From positions 186,001 to 250,000 of the forward strand of contig NZ_BPQG01000006.1 in NCBI RefSeq assembly GCF_022179125.1: 64,000 nucleotides of DNA, read 5' to 3'. Under the pieces are notes generated by a model, which saw nothing but the letters and a program-made list of their open reading frames with translations, was not told the origin of the DNA and made no database searches. The position numbers and the translations under genes were made by a program. Shown piece after piece: positions 53,840 through 62,529 of this stretch (position 1 is the stretch's first letter; each line of letters begins with the position of its first letter). The stretch is from Methylobacterium cerastii. Lineage in GTDB: Bacteria; Pseudomonadota; Alphaproteobacteria; Rhizobiales; Beijerinckiaceae.

Positions 53840-54040
53840 ATGTCCAACAAGCATCTCAAGACCGACGTGCCGACCGATGCCGACCTGAAGGGGAACCCGG
53901 GGATCGGGCAGTCGAAGGGCCTGACCGGCCACGACATCGCGGACATCGAGGCGGACTCGACTGTCGAGGGCGACACCGCCAACGAGACCAAGCTCGACGG
54001 TGGCATCGATCCGAACCATCGGGGCCGGACGAACAAGTGA
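53840..54040 (+). CDS. Small acidic hydrophilic protein
   Basis: 66 residues from the ATG at 53840. Highly hydrophilic, Asp/Gly/Thr-rich, with no Cys or membrane segment, probably disordered (TVEGDTANETKLDGG). Such proteins are common stress-induced proteins in this group, but the family is not recognised. A possible EcfG promoter precedes it and a hairpin follows it. Confidence 0.7.
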   Translation: MSNKHLKTDVPTDADLKGNPGIGQSKGLTGHDIADIEADSTVEGDTANETKLDGGIDPNHRGRTNK

Positions 54041-54059
54041 CCGTGTCGTAGATCGAAGG

Positions 54060-54095
54060 CTGAGGCGGCTTGCGTCGGATGGCGGCCCGCCTCAG
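54060..54095 (+). terminator. Possible terminator hairpin
   Basis: CTGAGGCGG (54060-54068) and CCGCCTCAG (54087-54095) form a perfect 9-base-pair stem 20 bases after the small acidic protein. No clear T-run follows. Confidence 0.4.
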
Positions 54096-54305
54096 TCCCC
54101 GGCCTTCTTCGAACGCGGGCCAAGCGTCGATGCGATGCTCGTCCATCGCCACGGCTTCTGTGCTCTATCATCGGAAAGGTTTTAATCCCGAATGCTGCGT
54201 GCGCGTCGGCACGTCGAGACGGAAAGCGGCTCCCCATCTTGGGTTCAGGCAGAGAGAAACGAACCCAAATCCGGGTTTGACCTGCACAGGAGCCACGCCG
54301 TCACC

Positions 54306-54572
54306 ATGAAGACCCGTATCGCCGCCTTCGCCGCCGCTGCTATTCTCGGCGTTGCCTCGATCTCGTCCGCGATGGCCTACGAGACCCCTTCCCGCTACAC
54401 CGGCTATTCGCCCTACGCCGTCGAGACGACGGGTTCGTTCGGCGGATACGGCCCGCGCTTCGACCGCGACCCGGCCAACTGCCGCATGAGCTCGGCGGCC
54501 GAGGGCAACGCCAACCAGCAGAACTTCCCGGTGAAGCAGTACGGCCAGACCTCCGGCGGCAACCGCTGCTGA
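54306..54572 (+). CDS. Small secreted protein
   Basis: 88 residues from the ATG at 54306. Signal peptide to about residue 24 (ISSAMA), then a Tyr/Gly/Ser-rich mature part (YTGYSPYAVETT, GGYGPRFDR) with two cysteines, one the last residue. Likely periplasmic or surface. Family not recognised. Confidence 0.72.
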   Translation: MKTRIAAFAAAAILGVASISSAMAYETPSRYTGYSPYAVETTGSFGGYGPRFDRDPANCRMSSAAEGNANQQNFPVKQYGQTSGGNRC

Positions 54573-54603
54573 TCGGTCGCGCGACACTGAGCGTCAGGTT
54601 CGA

Positions 54604-54636
54604 GCGGCGGGGTGCGAGCCCCGCCGCCTTCGTTTG
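54604..54636 (+). terminator. Probable rho-independent terminator
   Basis: GCGGCGGGG (54604-54612) and CCCCGCCGC (54619-54627) form a perfect 9-base-pair stem with a TGCGAG loop, followed by a T-containing tail. It lies 32 bases after the small secreted protein gene. Confidence 0.5.
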
Positions 54637-54708
54637 CGCCTCCGCGGCTTCCCATCCGGCGTCCATGGCGACATGGTCCGCGCAGGTCCGATCCCGCGCG
54701 AGCTGCCG

Positions 54709-56127
54709 ATGACCCCGTCCGACCCCGTCGCCGCCTTCCGCACCGCCCTCGGCGAGGGCGGCGTGCTCACCGGCTCCGACACCGCACGCTACACCCGCGA
54801 CCAGCGCGATTTGATGCAGGGCGAGGCCGACGCCGTCCTGCGGCCGAGATCGGTGGCGGAGGTGCAGGCGCTCGTTTGCCTGGCGAAGGCCGAGGGTTTT
54901 GGGCTGGTGCCCCAGGGCGGCAACACCGGCTACGTCGGCGGGGCGACGCCGCAGGCCGGCCGGCGGCAACTGGTGGTGAGCCTGGAGCGGATGGCGCGCA
55001 TCCGCTCCGTCGACCCGCTCGACTTCACGCTAACCTGCGATGCCGGCGCGATCCTCGCCGACGCGCAGGCTGCGGCGGCCGCGCACGACCTGCTGCTGCC
55101 GCTGAGCCTCGGCGCGGAGGGAAGCTGCCGCCTCGGCGGCAACCTCGGCACCAATGCCGGCGGCCTGCAGGTTCTGCGCTACGGCATGACCCGCGACCTC
55201 GTCCTCGGCCTGGAGGCGGTGCTGCCGGACGGCTCGTTATTTTCCGACATGAAGCGTTTGCGCAAGAACAACATCGGCTACGACCTCAAGCAGCTCTTCG
55301 TCGGCGCCGAAGGCACGCTCGGCATCGTCACCGGCGTGGTGCTGAAGCTGTGGCCGGCGCAAAACCACCGCGCCACCGCATGGCTGCAGCTCGCCGCCGA
55401 CGCGCCGATCCCCGAGATCGCCGCGTTCCTCCGTCGCGAGACCTCGGACCTGGTCACGACCTTCGAGCTGATCTCGGCCTCCTCGCTCGCGCTGGTCGCC
55501 GAGATGCGCGGCGCCCCGACCGGGTTCGCCACCGGGGAGGGCGGAGCGGTGCTGCTCGAGCTCTCGTCCTCGTCTCGGCACATCCGCCTTGACGACGTGC
55601 TGATGGCCGCCCTCGAATCGCTGATGGAGCGGGGGTGGATCACCGATGCGGCGTTGGCGAGCTCCGAGGCGCAGCGCCGGGCGATGTGGGCCGTGCGCGA
55701 GACCATCCCTGAGGGCGAGAAGCACGCAGGCGGCTCGGTGAAGCTCGACATCGCCGTGCCGCTCTCGCAGCTCGGCGTCTTCCTGGTCCGGGCCGGCGCC
55801 GTGCTGGCGGAACGGATGCCGGGCGTGCGCCTGTCGTTCTACGGCCATGTCGGCGACGGCAACGTGCACTACAACCTGATGGTGCCGGCGGGCGAGGACC
55901 GGCTCGCCTTCACCCGCCGGGTCGAGGACGGCATCGCCCACGAGATCTACGCGGTGGCGATCGACCTCGGCGGCAGCTTCAGCGCCGAGTACGGAATCGG
56001 CCGCTTCAAGCGCGACCTGCTCCATCGCTACGCCGACCCGACCCGTCTGACCTTGATCGAGACGATCAAGCACGGCCTCGATCCGGACGGGCTGATGAAC
56101 GCCGGGGCGATGACCGAGCGGCCTTGA
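54709..56127 (+). CDS. FAD-binding oxidoreductase, GlcD/D-2-hydroxyacid dehydrogenase type
   Basis: 472 residues from the ATG at 54709. PCMH-type FAD domain: VPQGGNTGYVGGATP and GGNLGTNAGGLQVLRYGMT; the C-terminal FAD-oxidase domain has FYGHVGDGNVHYN and SAEYGIGRFKRDLL. Relatives oxidise D-lactate, glycolate or D-2-hydroxyglutarate and pass electrons to quinone or an acceptor. Substrate unknown. An MFS transporter gene follows on the same strand by 117 bases. Confidence 0.88.
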   Translation: MTPSDPVAAFRTALGEGGVLTGSDTARYTRDQRDLMQGEADAVLRPRSVAEVQALVCLAKAEGFGLVPQGGNTGYVGGATPQAGRRQLVVSLERMARIRSVDPLDFTLTCDAGAILADAQAAAAAHDLLLPLSLGAEGSCRLGGNLGTNAGGLQVLRYGMTRDLVLGLEAVLPDGSLFSDMKRLRKNNIGYDLKQLFVGAEGTLGIVTGVVLKLWPAQNHRATAWLQLAADAPIPEIAAFLRRETSDLVTTFELISASSLALVAEMRGAPTGFATGEGGAVLLELSSSSRHIRLDDVLMAALESLMERGWITDAALASSEAQRRAMWAVRETIPEGEKHAGGSVKLDIAVPLSQLGVFLVRAGAVLAERMPGVRLSFYGHVGDGNVHYNLMVPAGEDRLAFTRRVEDGIAHEIYAVAIDLGGSFSAEYGIGRFKRDLLHRYADPTRLTLIETIKHGLDPDGLMNAGAMTERP

Positions 56128-56244
56128 TGCCGGCCGCCGCCTTTCCACGACTCGCGCCTCTCATCGAGTCCACGCTTGGCGCCCGACGAAAATACATGCA
56201 TATGCCTGTTTCGGGTGAGGCGCACCGATTCGCGCGAGGGTGAT

Positions 56245-57558
56245 ATGATCGTGGCCAGTCCGTCCCATGCCCTGTCGGGATCGCTCGCCTGCGTTCTGGC
56301 GCGCCGCGGGGTGCATTACGGCTGGGTCTCGGCCGCGGTCACCTTCCTGACCATGCTGGTGACGGCCGGCGCGGTCGGCGCCCCCGGGGTGCTGATCCTG
56401 CCGTTGCAACGGGAATTCGGCTGGGACACGGCCTCGATCTCGTCGGCGCTGGCGATCCGCCTCGTGCTGTTCGGCTTGATGGGCCCGTTCGCTGCCGCCC
56501 TGATGAACCGCTACGGCCCGCGTCGGATCGTGCTCTTGGCGCTGGCGCTGATCGCCTCCGGCCTGCTGGCCTCGCTCGCCATGACCCAGCTCTGGCAGCT
56601 GATCCTGCTCTGGGGCGTCGTCGTCGGCGTCGGCACCGGGCTCACCGCGCTGGTGCTCGGGGCGACGGTGGCGACGCGCTGGTTCTCGCACCGCCGCGGC
56701 CTCGTCGTCGGCCTGCTCACCGCGAGCTCGGCCACGGGACAGCTGATCGTTCTGCCGGTCCTCGCGGCGCTCACCGAGGCGATGGGCTGGCGTGCGGCCC
56801 TGCTCACGATCTGCGGCCTGCTCGGGCTGGCGGCGACCTTCGTGTTCCTGCTTCTGCGCGACCGACCGGAAGATGTCGGCCTGCTGCCCTATGGCGAGAC
56901 CACCGCGAACGCCGCCCCGACGCGCGGGCTGGCCGTGGGCGCCATCGCAGCCCTGCGCGGGGCGGCGCGGACAAAGGTGTTCTGGGTGCTGTTCTTCACC
57001 TTCTTCATCTGCGGCGCGAGCACCAACGGGCTGATCCAGACCCACTTCATCCCGCTCTGTGCCGACTATGGGCTGCGCCCGGTCCAGGCGGCGAGCGTGC
57101 TCGCCGGCATGGGCGTTTTCGATTTCGTCGGCACCGTCGCCTCGGGCTGGCTGTCGGACCGCTACGACAACCGCTGGCTGCTGTTCTGGTACTACGGCCT
57201 TCGCGGGCTCTCGCTGCTGTGCCTGCCGTTCTCGGACTTCTCGTTCACCGGGCTGTCCCTCTTCGCGGTGTTCTACGGCCTCGACTGGATCGCCACAGTG
57301 CCGCCGACCGTGAAGCTCGCCGCGCAGCGGTTCGGGCGCGAGCGCGCCAACGTGGTCTTCGGCTGGGTCTTCGCCGGGCACCAGCTCGGCGCGGCGACGG
57401 CGGCCTTCGGCGCCGGCCTGTCGCGCACGGAGCTGCAGAGCTACCTCCCGGCCTTCTTCGCCGCCGGCGCGCTCTGCCTCGTCGCCTCGGCGCTGATCCT
57501 CACCCTGAGCCCGCCGCGGCGGGAGGGCGTGCCGGGCGCGTTGCCCGCCGCCGGCTGA
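56245..57558 (+). CDS. MFS transporter (monocarboxylate/OFA-like)
   Basis: 437 residues from the ATG at 56245 with about 12 helices. HYGWVSAAVTFLTMLV and LQREFGWDTASISSALAI are characteristic of the OFA/monocarboxylate branch of MFS; WFSHRRGLVVGLLTASSATG is the helix 4-5 region. Lactate, oxalate or formate-type substrates are plausible, which would suit the FAD dehydrogenase upstream. Confidence 0.83.
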   Translation: MIVASPSHALSGSLACVLARRGVHYGWVSAAVTFLTMLVTAGAVGAPGVLILPLQREFGWDTASISSALAIRLVLFGLMGPFAAALMNRYGPRRIVLLALALIASGLLASLAMTQLWQLILLWGVVVGVGTGLTALVLGATVATRWFSHRRGLVVGLLTASSATGQLIVLPVLAALTEAMGWRAALLTICGLLGLAATFVFLLLRDRPEDVGLLPYGETTANAAPTRGLAVGAIAALRGAARTKVFWVLFFTFFICGASTNGLIQTHFIPLCADYGLRPVQAASVLAGMGVFDFVGTVASGWLSDRYDNRWLLFWYYGLRGLSLLCLPFSDFSFTGLSLFAVFYGLDWIATVPPTVKLAAQRFGRERANVVFGWVFAGHQLGAATAAFGAGLSRTELQSYLPAFFAAGALCLVASALILTLSPPRREGVPGALPAAG

Positions 57559-57640
57559 AGCCTCATACCGGCCTCCGCGCCGCCGCGACCGGGCATCGAC
57601 CCCCGTCGCCGCTGCGGCCCACAATGGAGGACGCAGCACG

Positions 57641-58024
57641 GTGTTCAGCCACATCACGATCGGCAGCAACGACCTCGCCCGGACGAAGGCGTTCTACGAC
57701 GCGCTCTTCGCCGCGACCGGCGGAGAGCCCGGCTTCGAGGATGCGAAGAGACGCCTGATCTACGCGCACCGCGGCGGCCGACTGATCGTCACCAAGCCGG
57801 TCGACGGGAAGGCCGCGACCGGCGCCAACGGCGGCACCATCGGGTTCACGATGGAAAGCCCGGACGAGGCCAAGGCTTGGCACGACGCCGGCGTCGCGAA
57901 CGGCGGCACGTCGGTCGAAGACCCGCCGGGCGAGCGCACGGGGTCCGCCGGCAGGATGTACCTCGCGTACCTGCGCGATCCGGACGGCAACAAGCTCTGC
58001 GCGTTCTACCGTTTCCCGGGCTGA
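57641..58024 (+). CDS. VOC/glyoxalase-family protein
   Basis: 127 residues from a GTG at 57641. FSHITIGSNDLARTKAFYDA and the C-terminal YLRDPDGNKLCAFYR mark a VOC domain. It lacks an obvious full set of four glyoxalase I ligands and belongs to the generic, unassigned subfamily. Confidence 0.82.
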   Translation: MFSHITIGSNDLARTKAFYDALFAATGGEPGFEDAKRRLIYAHRGGRLIVTKPVDGKAATGANGGTIGFTMESPDEAKAWHDAGVANGGTSVEDPPGERTGSAGRMYLAYLRDPDGNKLCAFYRFPG

Positions 58025-58036
58025 CGCGGCCGGCGG

Positions 58037-58225
58037 CTACACCGTCCGGTCGACGAGCCGCCCCTGGCCGGCGGGTGCCGGCGGCGAGGCGGACGCCGCC
58101 GTCTCCGCGACCAGGGCGGCGACCGCCTTCTGCGCGTCGACCTGCTGACGCGCGACCGCGGTGCCGATCGACTGAGACAGGGCGCCGCCCTGCATCTGGA
58201 CGGCTTGGGCAACGAGGCTGGTCAT
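58037..58225 (-). CDS. YjfB-like putative motility protein
   Basis: 62 residues. The short amphipathic pattern SLVAQAVQMQGGALSQSIG followed by VARQQVDAQKAVAALV resembles the YjfB motility family (stretches of repeated Ala/Gln). The assignment rests on pattern only. It converges on the VOC gene with 12 bases between stops. Confidence 0.55.
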   Translation of the reverse strand: MTSLVAQAVQMQGGALSQSIGTAVARQQVDAQKAVAALVAETAASASPPAPAGQGRLVDRTV

Positions 58226-58348
58226 GCCCCATCCTTGCCCCGCGACGATGAAGGACGGGTTACGCGGGTGCTGCGAGGTTCGTCGCGGTCTTCGGCAGGG
58301 GGCCGGCTTCGGCCCAACGTCTGCTTCGCGAGCCGAAGCCGGTAACGC

Positions 58349-58747
58349 CTAGGTCTTCTGCGGGTCCAGCATGACCCACAGTCGCTCGATCCGGCCGTCG
58401 ACGACGTCCGCCACGTCCGAGCCGGTGACGACGACGGGTCCGCCGCTGGGGCCGGCACGCCAGCGCAGGACGCCGAAACCGTGATGCCCGACCGCGGCGC
58501 CGTCGGGCACGAAGCGGAAGTCCGGCCCGAACTGTTCGAGAAGCTTGCCGGCGACCTCGGAGATCGCCGCACGACCCCTGACGACGTTCGCGGGCTCGTA
58601 CATGACGGGGTCGGCGCCATAGAGCTCGTCCAGAGCGCGCGCACGCATGCTGCCGTTACGTTCGTTGAACACCCGTTCCAGGTTCGCGCGGAGCAGGCGG
58701 TCGTAGTCCGGCACATCCGTCGTCGCGGGCGTGATTGCGTCCGGCAC
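58349..58747 (-). CDS. NTF2-like (SnoaL-type) protein
   Basis: 132 residues from a GTG at 58747, which follows an AAAGGAT about 6 bases upstream. LLRANLERVFNERN, YEPANVVRGRAAISEVA and VVVTGSDVADVVDGRI match nuclear-transport-factor-2-like proteins, a cone fold used as isomerases or ligand binders. Function unknown. Confidence 0.78.
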   Translation of the reverse strand: MPDAITPATTDVPDYDRLLRANLERVFNERNGSMRARALDELYGADPVMYEPANVVRGRAAISEVAGKLLEQFGPDFRFVPDGAAVGHHGFGVLRWRAGPSGGPVVVTGSDVADVVDGRIERLWVMLDPQKT

Positions 58748-58885
58748 GGTGCATCCTTTCGCGGTAGTGATGTCACACGCGAGCGTATCGGCCGGGATGG
58801 CGGGTGAGAAGGTGCGGGCGGGTGGAGATCCGCCCATCGCAGACACGACGATTCGCTGTCTCGTCTGGAACCGTCCCCCGCCAGG

Positions 58886-59461
58886 TCACCCGATCACGAT
58901 CCGCGTCCGCGGCCCCAGCCGCCGCAGCAGCCGCAACAGGTCCGCGCGCTTCAGCGCGACGCAGCCCTCCGTCGGCGTGTAGCCCGGGCGGGCGACGTGC
59001 AGGAAGATCGCGGAGCCGCGGCCGGGGCGGATCGGGCCCCGGTTGTGGTCGAGGTCGATCACCACGTCGTAGAGGCCGTCGTCGCGCCACATCCGCTCCG
59101 CGCTCACGCCGGGCGCGGGGAGGGCGATCGGGCGGTTGTAGCGCCGGTCGCGGACGTCGTCGCACCAGCCGTCGCCGGGGGCGGTCCGGCGCAAGGGTAG
59201 GGCGGTGACGGGGCGGGCGAGGTTGTCCGGCCTGTAGCTACCGCCGCGCAGGCGAAACCGGCCGCGCGGCGAGCCGCCGTCGCCCTCGCGCTTCACCTGC
59301 ACGATACCGCCGGCGCCGAGCGCGCAGGGGATGATCGCGGCGCCCGCCTGCAGCAGGCCCTTGCGCCGGTCGCCGACCCGCGGATGCACCTTGAGCGTCG
59401 CCAAGGTTCGCGCCGTGCCGGAATCGCGGTGGCGTTCATGAGGACGGGGACGCTTCGTCAT
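58886..59461 (-). CDS. L,D-transpeptidase catalytic-domain protein
   Basis: 191 residues from the ATG at 59461. The YkuD-type site is IFLHVARPGYTPTEGCVALK with H155 and catalytic C167. Members cross-link peptidoglycan or attach lipoproteins, or act as YafK-like amidases. No clear signal peptide is visible from this start. Confidence 0.87.
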   Translation of the reverse strand: MTKRPRPHERHRDSGTARTLATLKVHPRVGDRRKGLLQAGAAIIPCALGAGGIVQVKREGDGGSPRGRFRLRGGSYRPDNLARPVTALPLRRTAPGDGWCDDVRDRRYNRPIALPAPGVSAERMWRDDGLYDVVIDLDHNRGPIRPGRGSAIFLHVARPGYTPTEGCVALKRADLLRLLRRLGPRTRIVIG

Positions 59462-59671
59462 GATGCTGGGTGAACCGGAGGTGCGGGCGGCCGGAGGGCG
59501 GGAACGTGGCGTCCCTGCGCAGTGAAGCGTGGCGGCGGCGGGTTGGCTGTCACGAAAAGGGTCGTATAATTGTGCACAAGCCAATTCCCCGCCGCGAAAA
59601 GCACGTTATTCTAAGGCGTCTACCCGGGTCGAAGAACCCTCGGGTCCTTTGGGAGCGAGATCGTCCGAGCA

Positions 59672-59700
59672 CCGGAACTCCGGGGCGCGATCCGTTCCGG
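59672..59700. promoter_or_regulatory. Inverted repeat upstream of a response regulator
   Basis: CCGGAAC (59672-59678) and GTTCCGG (59694-59700) form a perfect 7-base inverted repeat with a 15-base spacer, 29 bases before the start at 59730. A possible autoregulatory site; unproven. Confidence 0.3.
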
Positions 59701-59729
59701 TCGTGCCCAGTCGAAGAGTTCCACGGACG

Positions 59730-60416
59730 ATGTCCAACGCCTACCGCCTCCTCATCTGCGACGACGACGCGATCCTGCGCGAGACCCTGACCGAACAGCT
59801 CGACCTCTGCGAGGAGTTCACGGTGGTCGCCGAGATCGATGCGGGCCGCGCCATCGCCCGCGTCGCCTCCGACCGGATCGACCTCGCGGTGATGGATGTC
59901 GGCCTGCCCGACATGGACGGCCGAGAGGCCGTCCGCCTGATGCGCAAGAACGGCTTCAAGGGCCCAGTCATCATGCTGACCGCCCAGGATTCCGAGGCCG
60001 ACACCGTCGAGGGCCTCGAGGCGGGGGCCAACGACTACGTCACCAAGCCGTTCAAGTTCGCGATCCTGCTCGCCCGCATCCGCGCGCACCTGCGCAGCCA
60101 CGAGGCCTCCGAGGACGCGGTCTTCCAGATCGGTCCCTACACCTTCAAGCCGGGGGCGAAGCTCCTGGTCGGCGAGCGCGGCTCGAAGCTGAAGCTCACC
60201 GAGAAGGAGACCGCGATCCTGCGCTTCCTCTACCGCGCCGGGCGCGAGGTGGTCGGCCGCGACACGCTGCTCGCCGAGGTCTGGGGCTACAACGCCCAGG
60301 TCACGACCCACACGCTGGAAACCCACATCTACCGGCTGCGGCAGAAGATCGAGCCGAATCCCGGGCTCGCCGCGATCCTCGTCACCGAGGGCGGCGGCTA
60401 CAAGCTGCTGCCGTGA
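59730..60416 (+). CDS. OmpR-family response regulator (orphan)
   Basis: 228 residues from the ATG at 59730. Receiver with CDDD, D56 in LAVMDVGLPDMDG and K in VTKPFKF; winged-helix C-terminus with LTEKETAILRFLYRAG and THTLETHIYRLRQKIE. The pattern belongs to a regulator widely conserved in alphaproteobacteria. No kinase gene is adjacent, so the partner is elsewhere. Confidence 0.92.
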   Translation: MSNAYRLLICDDDAILRETLTEQLDLCEEFTVVAEIDAGRAIARVASDRIDLAVMDVGLPDMDGREAVRLMRKNGFKGPVIMLTAQDSEADTVEGLEAGANDYVTKPFKFAILLARIRAHLRSHEASEDAVFQIGPYTFKPGAKLLVGERGSKLKLTEKETAILRFLYRAGREVVGRDTLLAEVWGYNAQVTTHTLETHIYRLRQKIEPNPGLAAILVTEGGGYKLLP

Positions 60417-60423
60417 TCCCGGC

Positions 60424-61002
60424 ATGAGCGCCACCCCGTTCGCCCTGCTCCGCGAGACCCTGGCAAGCCCGATCGGGACGCTCGTGCTCCTGACCGATGC
60501 CGACGGGCGCCTGCGCGTCGCCGACTTCGACGAGGACCAGGACCGGATGGAGGCGCTTCTCGACCGCGCCTACGGACGCGGCGGCAGGTCGGTCTCCGCA
60601 TCCCGGCATCTCAGCCGGGCACTCCGCGCATTGACGCGCTACTTCGACGGCGACCTCACGGCGGTCGACGAGGTCGAGACTGCAACGGGCGGCACAGTGC
60701 TTCAGCGCGCGGTCTGGGCGGCCCTGCGGACCGTGCCCGCCGGCACCACCGAGAGCTACGGCGCGCTTGCGGCGCGGATCGGCCATCCCCGCGCGGTGCG
60801 CCCTGTCGGCGCGGCCAACGGCGCGAACCCGATCTGCATCGTGGTGCCGTGCCACCGCGTCGTCGGTGCGAACGGCACGCTCACCGGCTACGGCGGCGGA
60901 TTGGACCGCAAGCGCTGGCTCCTCGACCACGAGGCGCGCCATGCCGGCGTCGGCGACAGAAAACCGCCCACCGACTTGTTCGGGGCGGCCCTGCTCCGCT
61001 GA
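60424..61002 (+). CDS. ogt: Methylated-DNA--[protein]-cysteine S-methyltransferase
   Basis: 192 residues. PCHRVVG with C143 and GYGGGLDRKRWLLDHE are the active-site and substrate signatures of O6-alkylguanine DNA alkyltransferases. It transfers an alkyl group from DNA to its cysteine, one use per protein. It begins 7 bases after the response regulator and may share its transcript. Confidence 0.93.
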   Translation: MSATPFALLRETLASPIGTLVLLTDADGRLRVADFDEDQDRMEALLDRAYGRGGRSVSASRHLSRALRALTRYFDGDLTAVDEVETATGGTVLQRAVWAALRTVPAGTTESYGALAARIGHPRAVRPVGAANGANPICIVVPCHRVVGANGTLTGYGGGLDRKRWLLDHEARHAGVGDRKPPTDLFGAALLR

Positions 61003-61155
61003 CCCGGCACCCGGCCGCATCCGCTCGCCCGTGACGACCGGATCACGGACGAATCCAACCCGCTGCGTGGTCGCATTTACTTCATGGGCGCCGGTACCCA
61101 CCCGGCTCCAAAATGCTCTAAGCATCGTCGATCGGACGCAAAGGATCTCTGCGGG

Positions 61156-61608
61156 TTGGGCATCGAAGACGACATCGCGATCCTCGCCGCCGCGCCGGTC
61201 TTCGAAGCGTTCGGGCGCGACGCCCTGCGCCTGCTCACCTTCGCCGCCGAGCGCCGATCGCTGGAACCGCGAGAGACTCTGTTCAGCCGCGGCGATCCGG
61301 CCGATGGCGGCTTCGTCGTCTTGTCCGGCACGATCGCCCTCGCGCCCCGTGTCGCCGGCGGCGACACGGTGCTGGCCGGCCGTTCGGCGCTGATCGGGCG
61401 CCTCGCGTTGTTCGTCCGCGGCGAACGCCCGGGCGACGCCGCCGCGCAAGGTGCGGCCGAGGTCACGCGCATCACCCCGACCCTGATGCGCCGCGTGCTG
61501 GAGGAGTTTCCCGATGCCGCCGCCGTGATCCACGACGCGCTGGCCGACGACCTGTCCGCGCTGAACCAGGATTTCGCGCGCGTGCGCGCCATGCTCGACG
61601 CGGATTGA
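61156..61608 (+). CDS. Cyclic-nucleotide-binding-domain protein
   Basis: 150 residues from a TTG at 61156, supported by the conserved start (GIEDDIAILAAAPVF). LFSRGDPADGGFVVLSGTIAL is the cNMP-binding beta-roll; it has no helix-turn-helix, so it is not a CRP-type regulator. The classical phosphate-cassette Glu and Arg are not obvious, so ligand binding is uncertain. Confidence 0.78.
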   Translation: MGIEDDIAILAAAPVFEAFGRDALRLLTFAAERRSLEPRETLFSRGDPADGGFVVLSGTIALAPRVAGGDTVLAGRSALIGRLALFVRGERPGDAAAQGAAEVTRITPTLMRRVLEEFPDAAAVIHDALADDLSALNQDFARVRAMLDAD

Positions 61609-61625
61609 TCGGGCTCGACGCCTGG

Positions 61626-62528
61626 TCAGGTTTGCGGCAGCAATGCGCGGGCTGCCTCGACCACGGCGTCGCCGCGGATGTGATGAAGCATGTGGCCGAT
61701 TCCCGCGAGGCGCTCGAAGCGCGCGCCCGGGATCATGCGGGCGGCCAGGGCACCGTGCATCATCGGGTTGACCACGATGTCGGCGTCGCCCGCCAGAATC
61801 CGAACCGGCACCCGGCAGGTGGCGTAGGCAGCCGCACTCCGGCTCAGCGCCGCCCAGAGCGAGAGCGCGTCCTCGGCCTCGGCGACGATCTGGCCCGGGC
61901 GCCCGGCGAAGCCGAACGGGAACGCTTCGGCGAAGGCGCGCGGCATGGTCTGGGGCAGGAACATCGCGTTCCACAGCAACGGCAGCAGCGTCGGGTCGGC
62001 GGAGGCGCCGAGCGCGTCCGACAGCATCGGCCCCGAGACGGGCGCGGCGCGCGGGCCGAACAGCACCTGCTCGAGGCGGAGTTCCGGGAAGCAGACCGGG
62101 GCGAGCGCCACGATGCCCGCGACGGAATCCGGGTAGAGCATCCCGTAGGCGAGGGCGACGGCGCCGCCGTAGGAATGCCCGAGGATGACCGGGCGATGCA
62201 GCCCCAACGCCTGCACGGCTGCGTGGATCAGCTCGGCCTGTCGCCAGGGCGACGCGTCGGCGCCGCGCACGCGGGCGCTGTCGCCATGCCCCGGCCGGTC
62301 GACGGCGACGACCCGGAAATGCCGGGCCAGCGCCGGCACCGGGCCGAACCACATGTCCTCCAGCGTCATCAGCGTGCCGTGGATCGCGACGAGGTCCGGC
62401 CCGGTCCCTGTCTCGGCGTAGGCGATGGTGCGCCCGCCCGGCAGGTCGACGACCTTGCGCCGGACGATCCGCTCGGTCACCGCGGCGGGACCGGGCGGCC
62501 CGGAGGCGTCGAGCAACAAAGCCGCCAT
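61626..62528 (-). CDS. Alpha/beta hydrolase
   Basis: 300 residues. DLVAIHGTLMTLEDMWFGPV holds the oxyanion HG motif, GHSYGG carries the nucleophile S119, and the C-terminal GIGHMLHHI supplies His. Substrate unknown; esterase, lactonase or dehalogenase types share this pattern. It follows the SDR gene by 1 base. Confidence 0.87.
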   Translation of the reverse strand: MAALLLDASGPPGPAAVTERIVRRKVVDLPGGRTIAYAETGTGPDLVAIHGTLMTLEDMWFGPVPALARHFRVVAVDRPGHGDSARVRGADASPWRQAELIHAAVQALGLHRPVILGHSYGGAVALAYGMLYPDSVAGIVALAPVCFPELRLEQVLFGPRAAPVSGPMLSDALGASADPTLLPLLWNAMFLPQTMPRAFAEAFPFGFAGRPGQIVAEAEDALSLWAALSRSAAAYATCRVPVRILAGDADIVVNPMMHGALAARMIPGARFERLAGIGHMLHHIRGDAVVEAARALLPQT

Positions 62529-62529
62529 C

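Noticed and set aside
53059-54572. Genomic island inserted at tRNA-Thr
   Set aside because: No integrase, no repeated tRNA 3' end and no change in GC was seen; the genes downstream are ordinary.
59676-59700. EcfG promoter before the response regulator
   Set aside because: The spacing between GGAAC and GTT is about 15, outside the usual 16-17; only the inverted repeat is reported.
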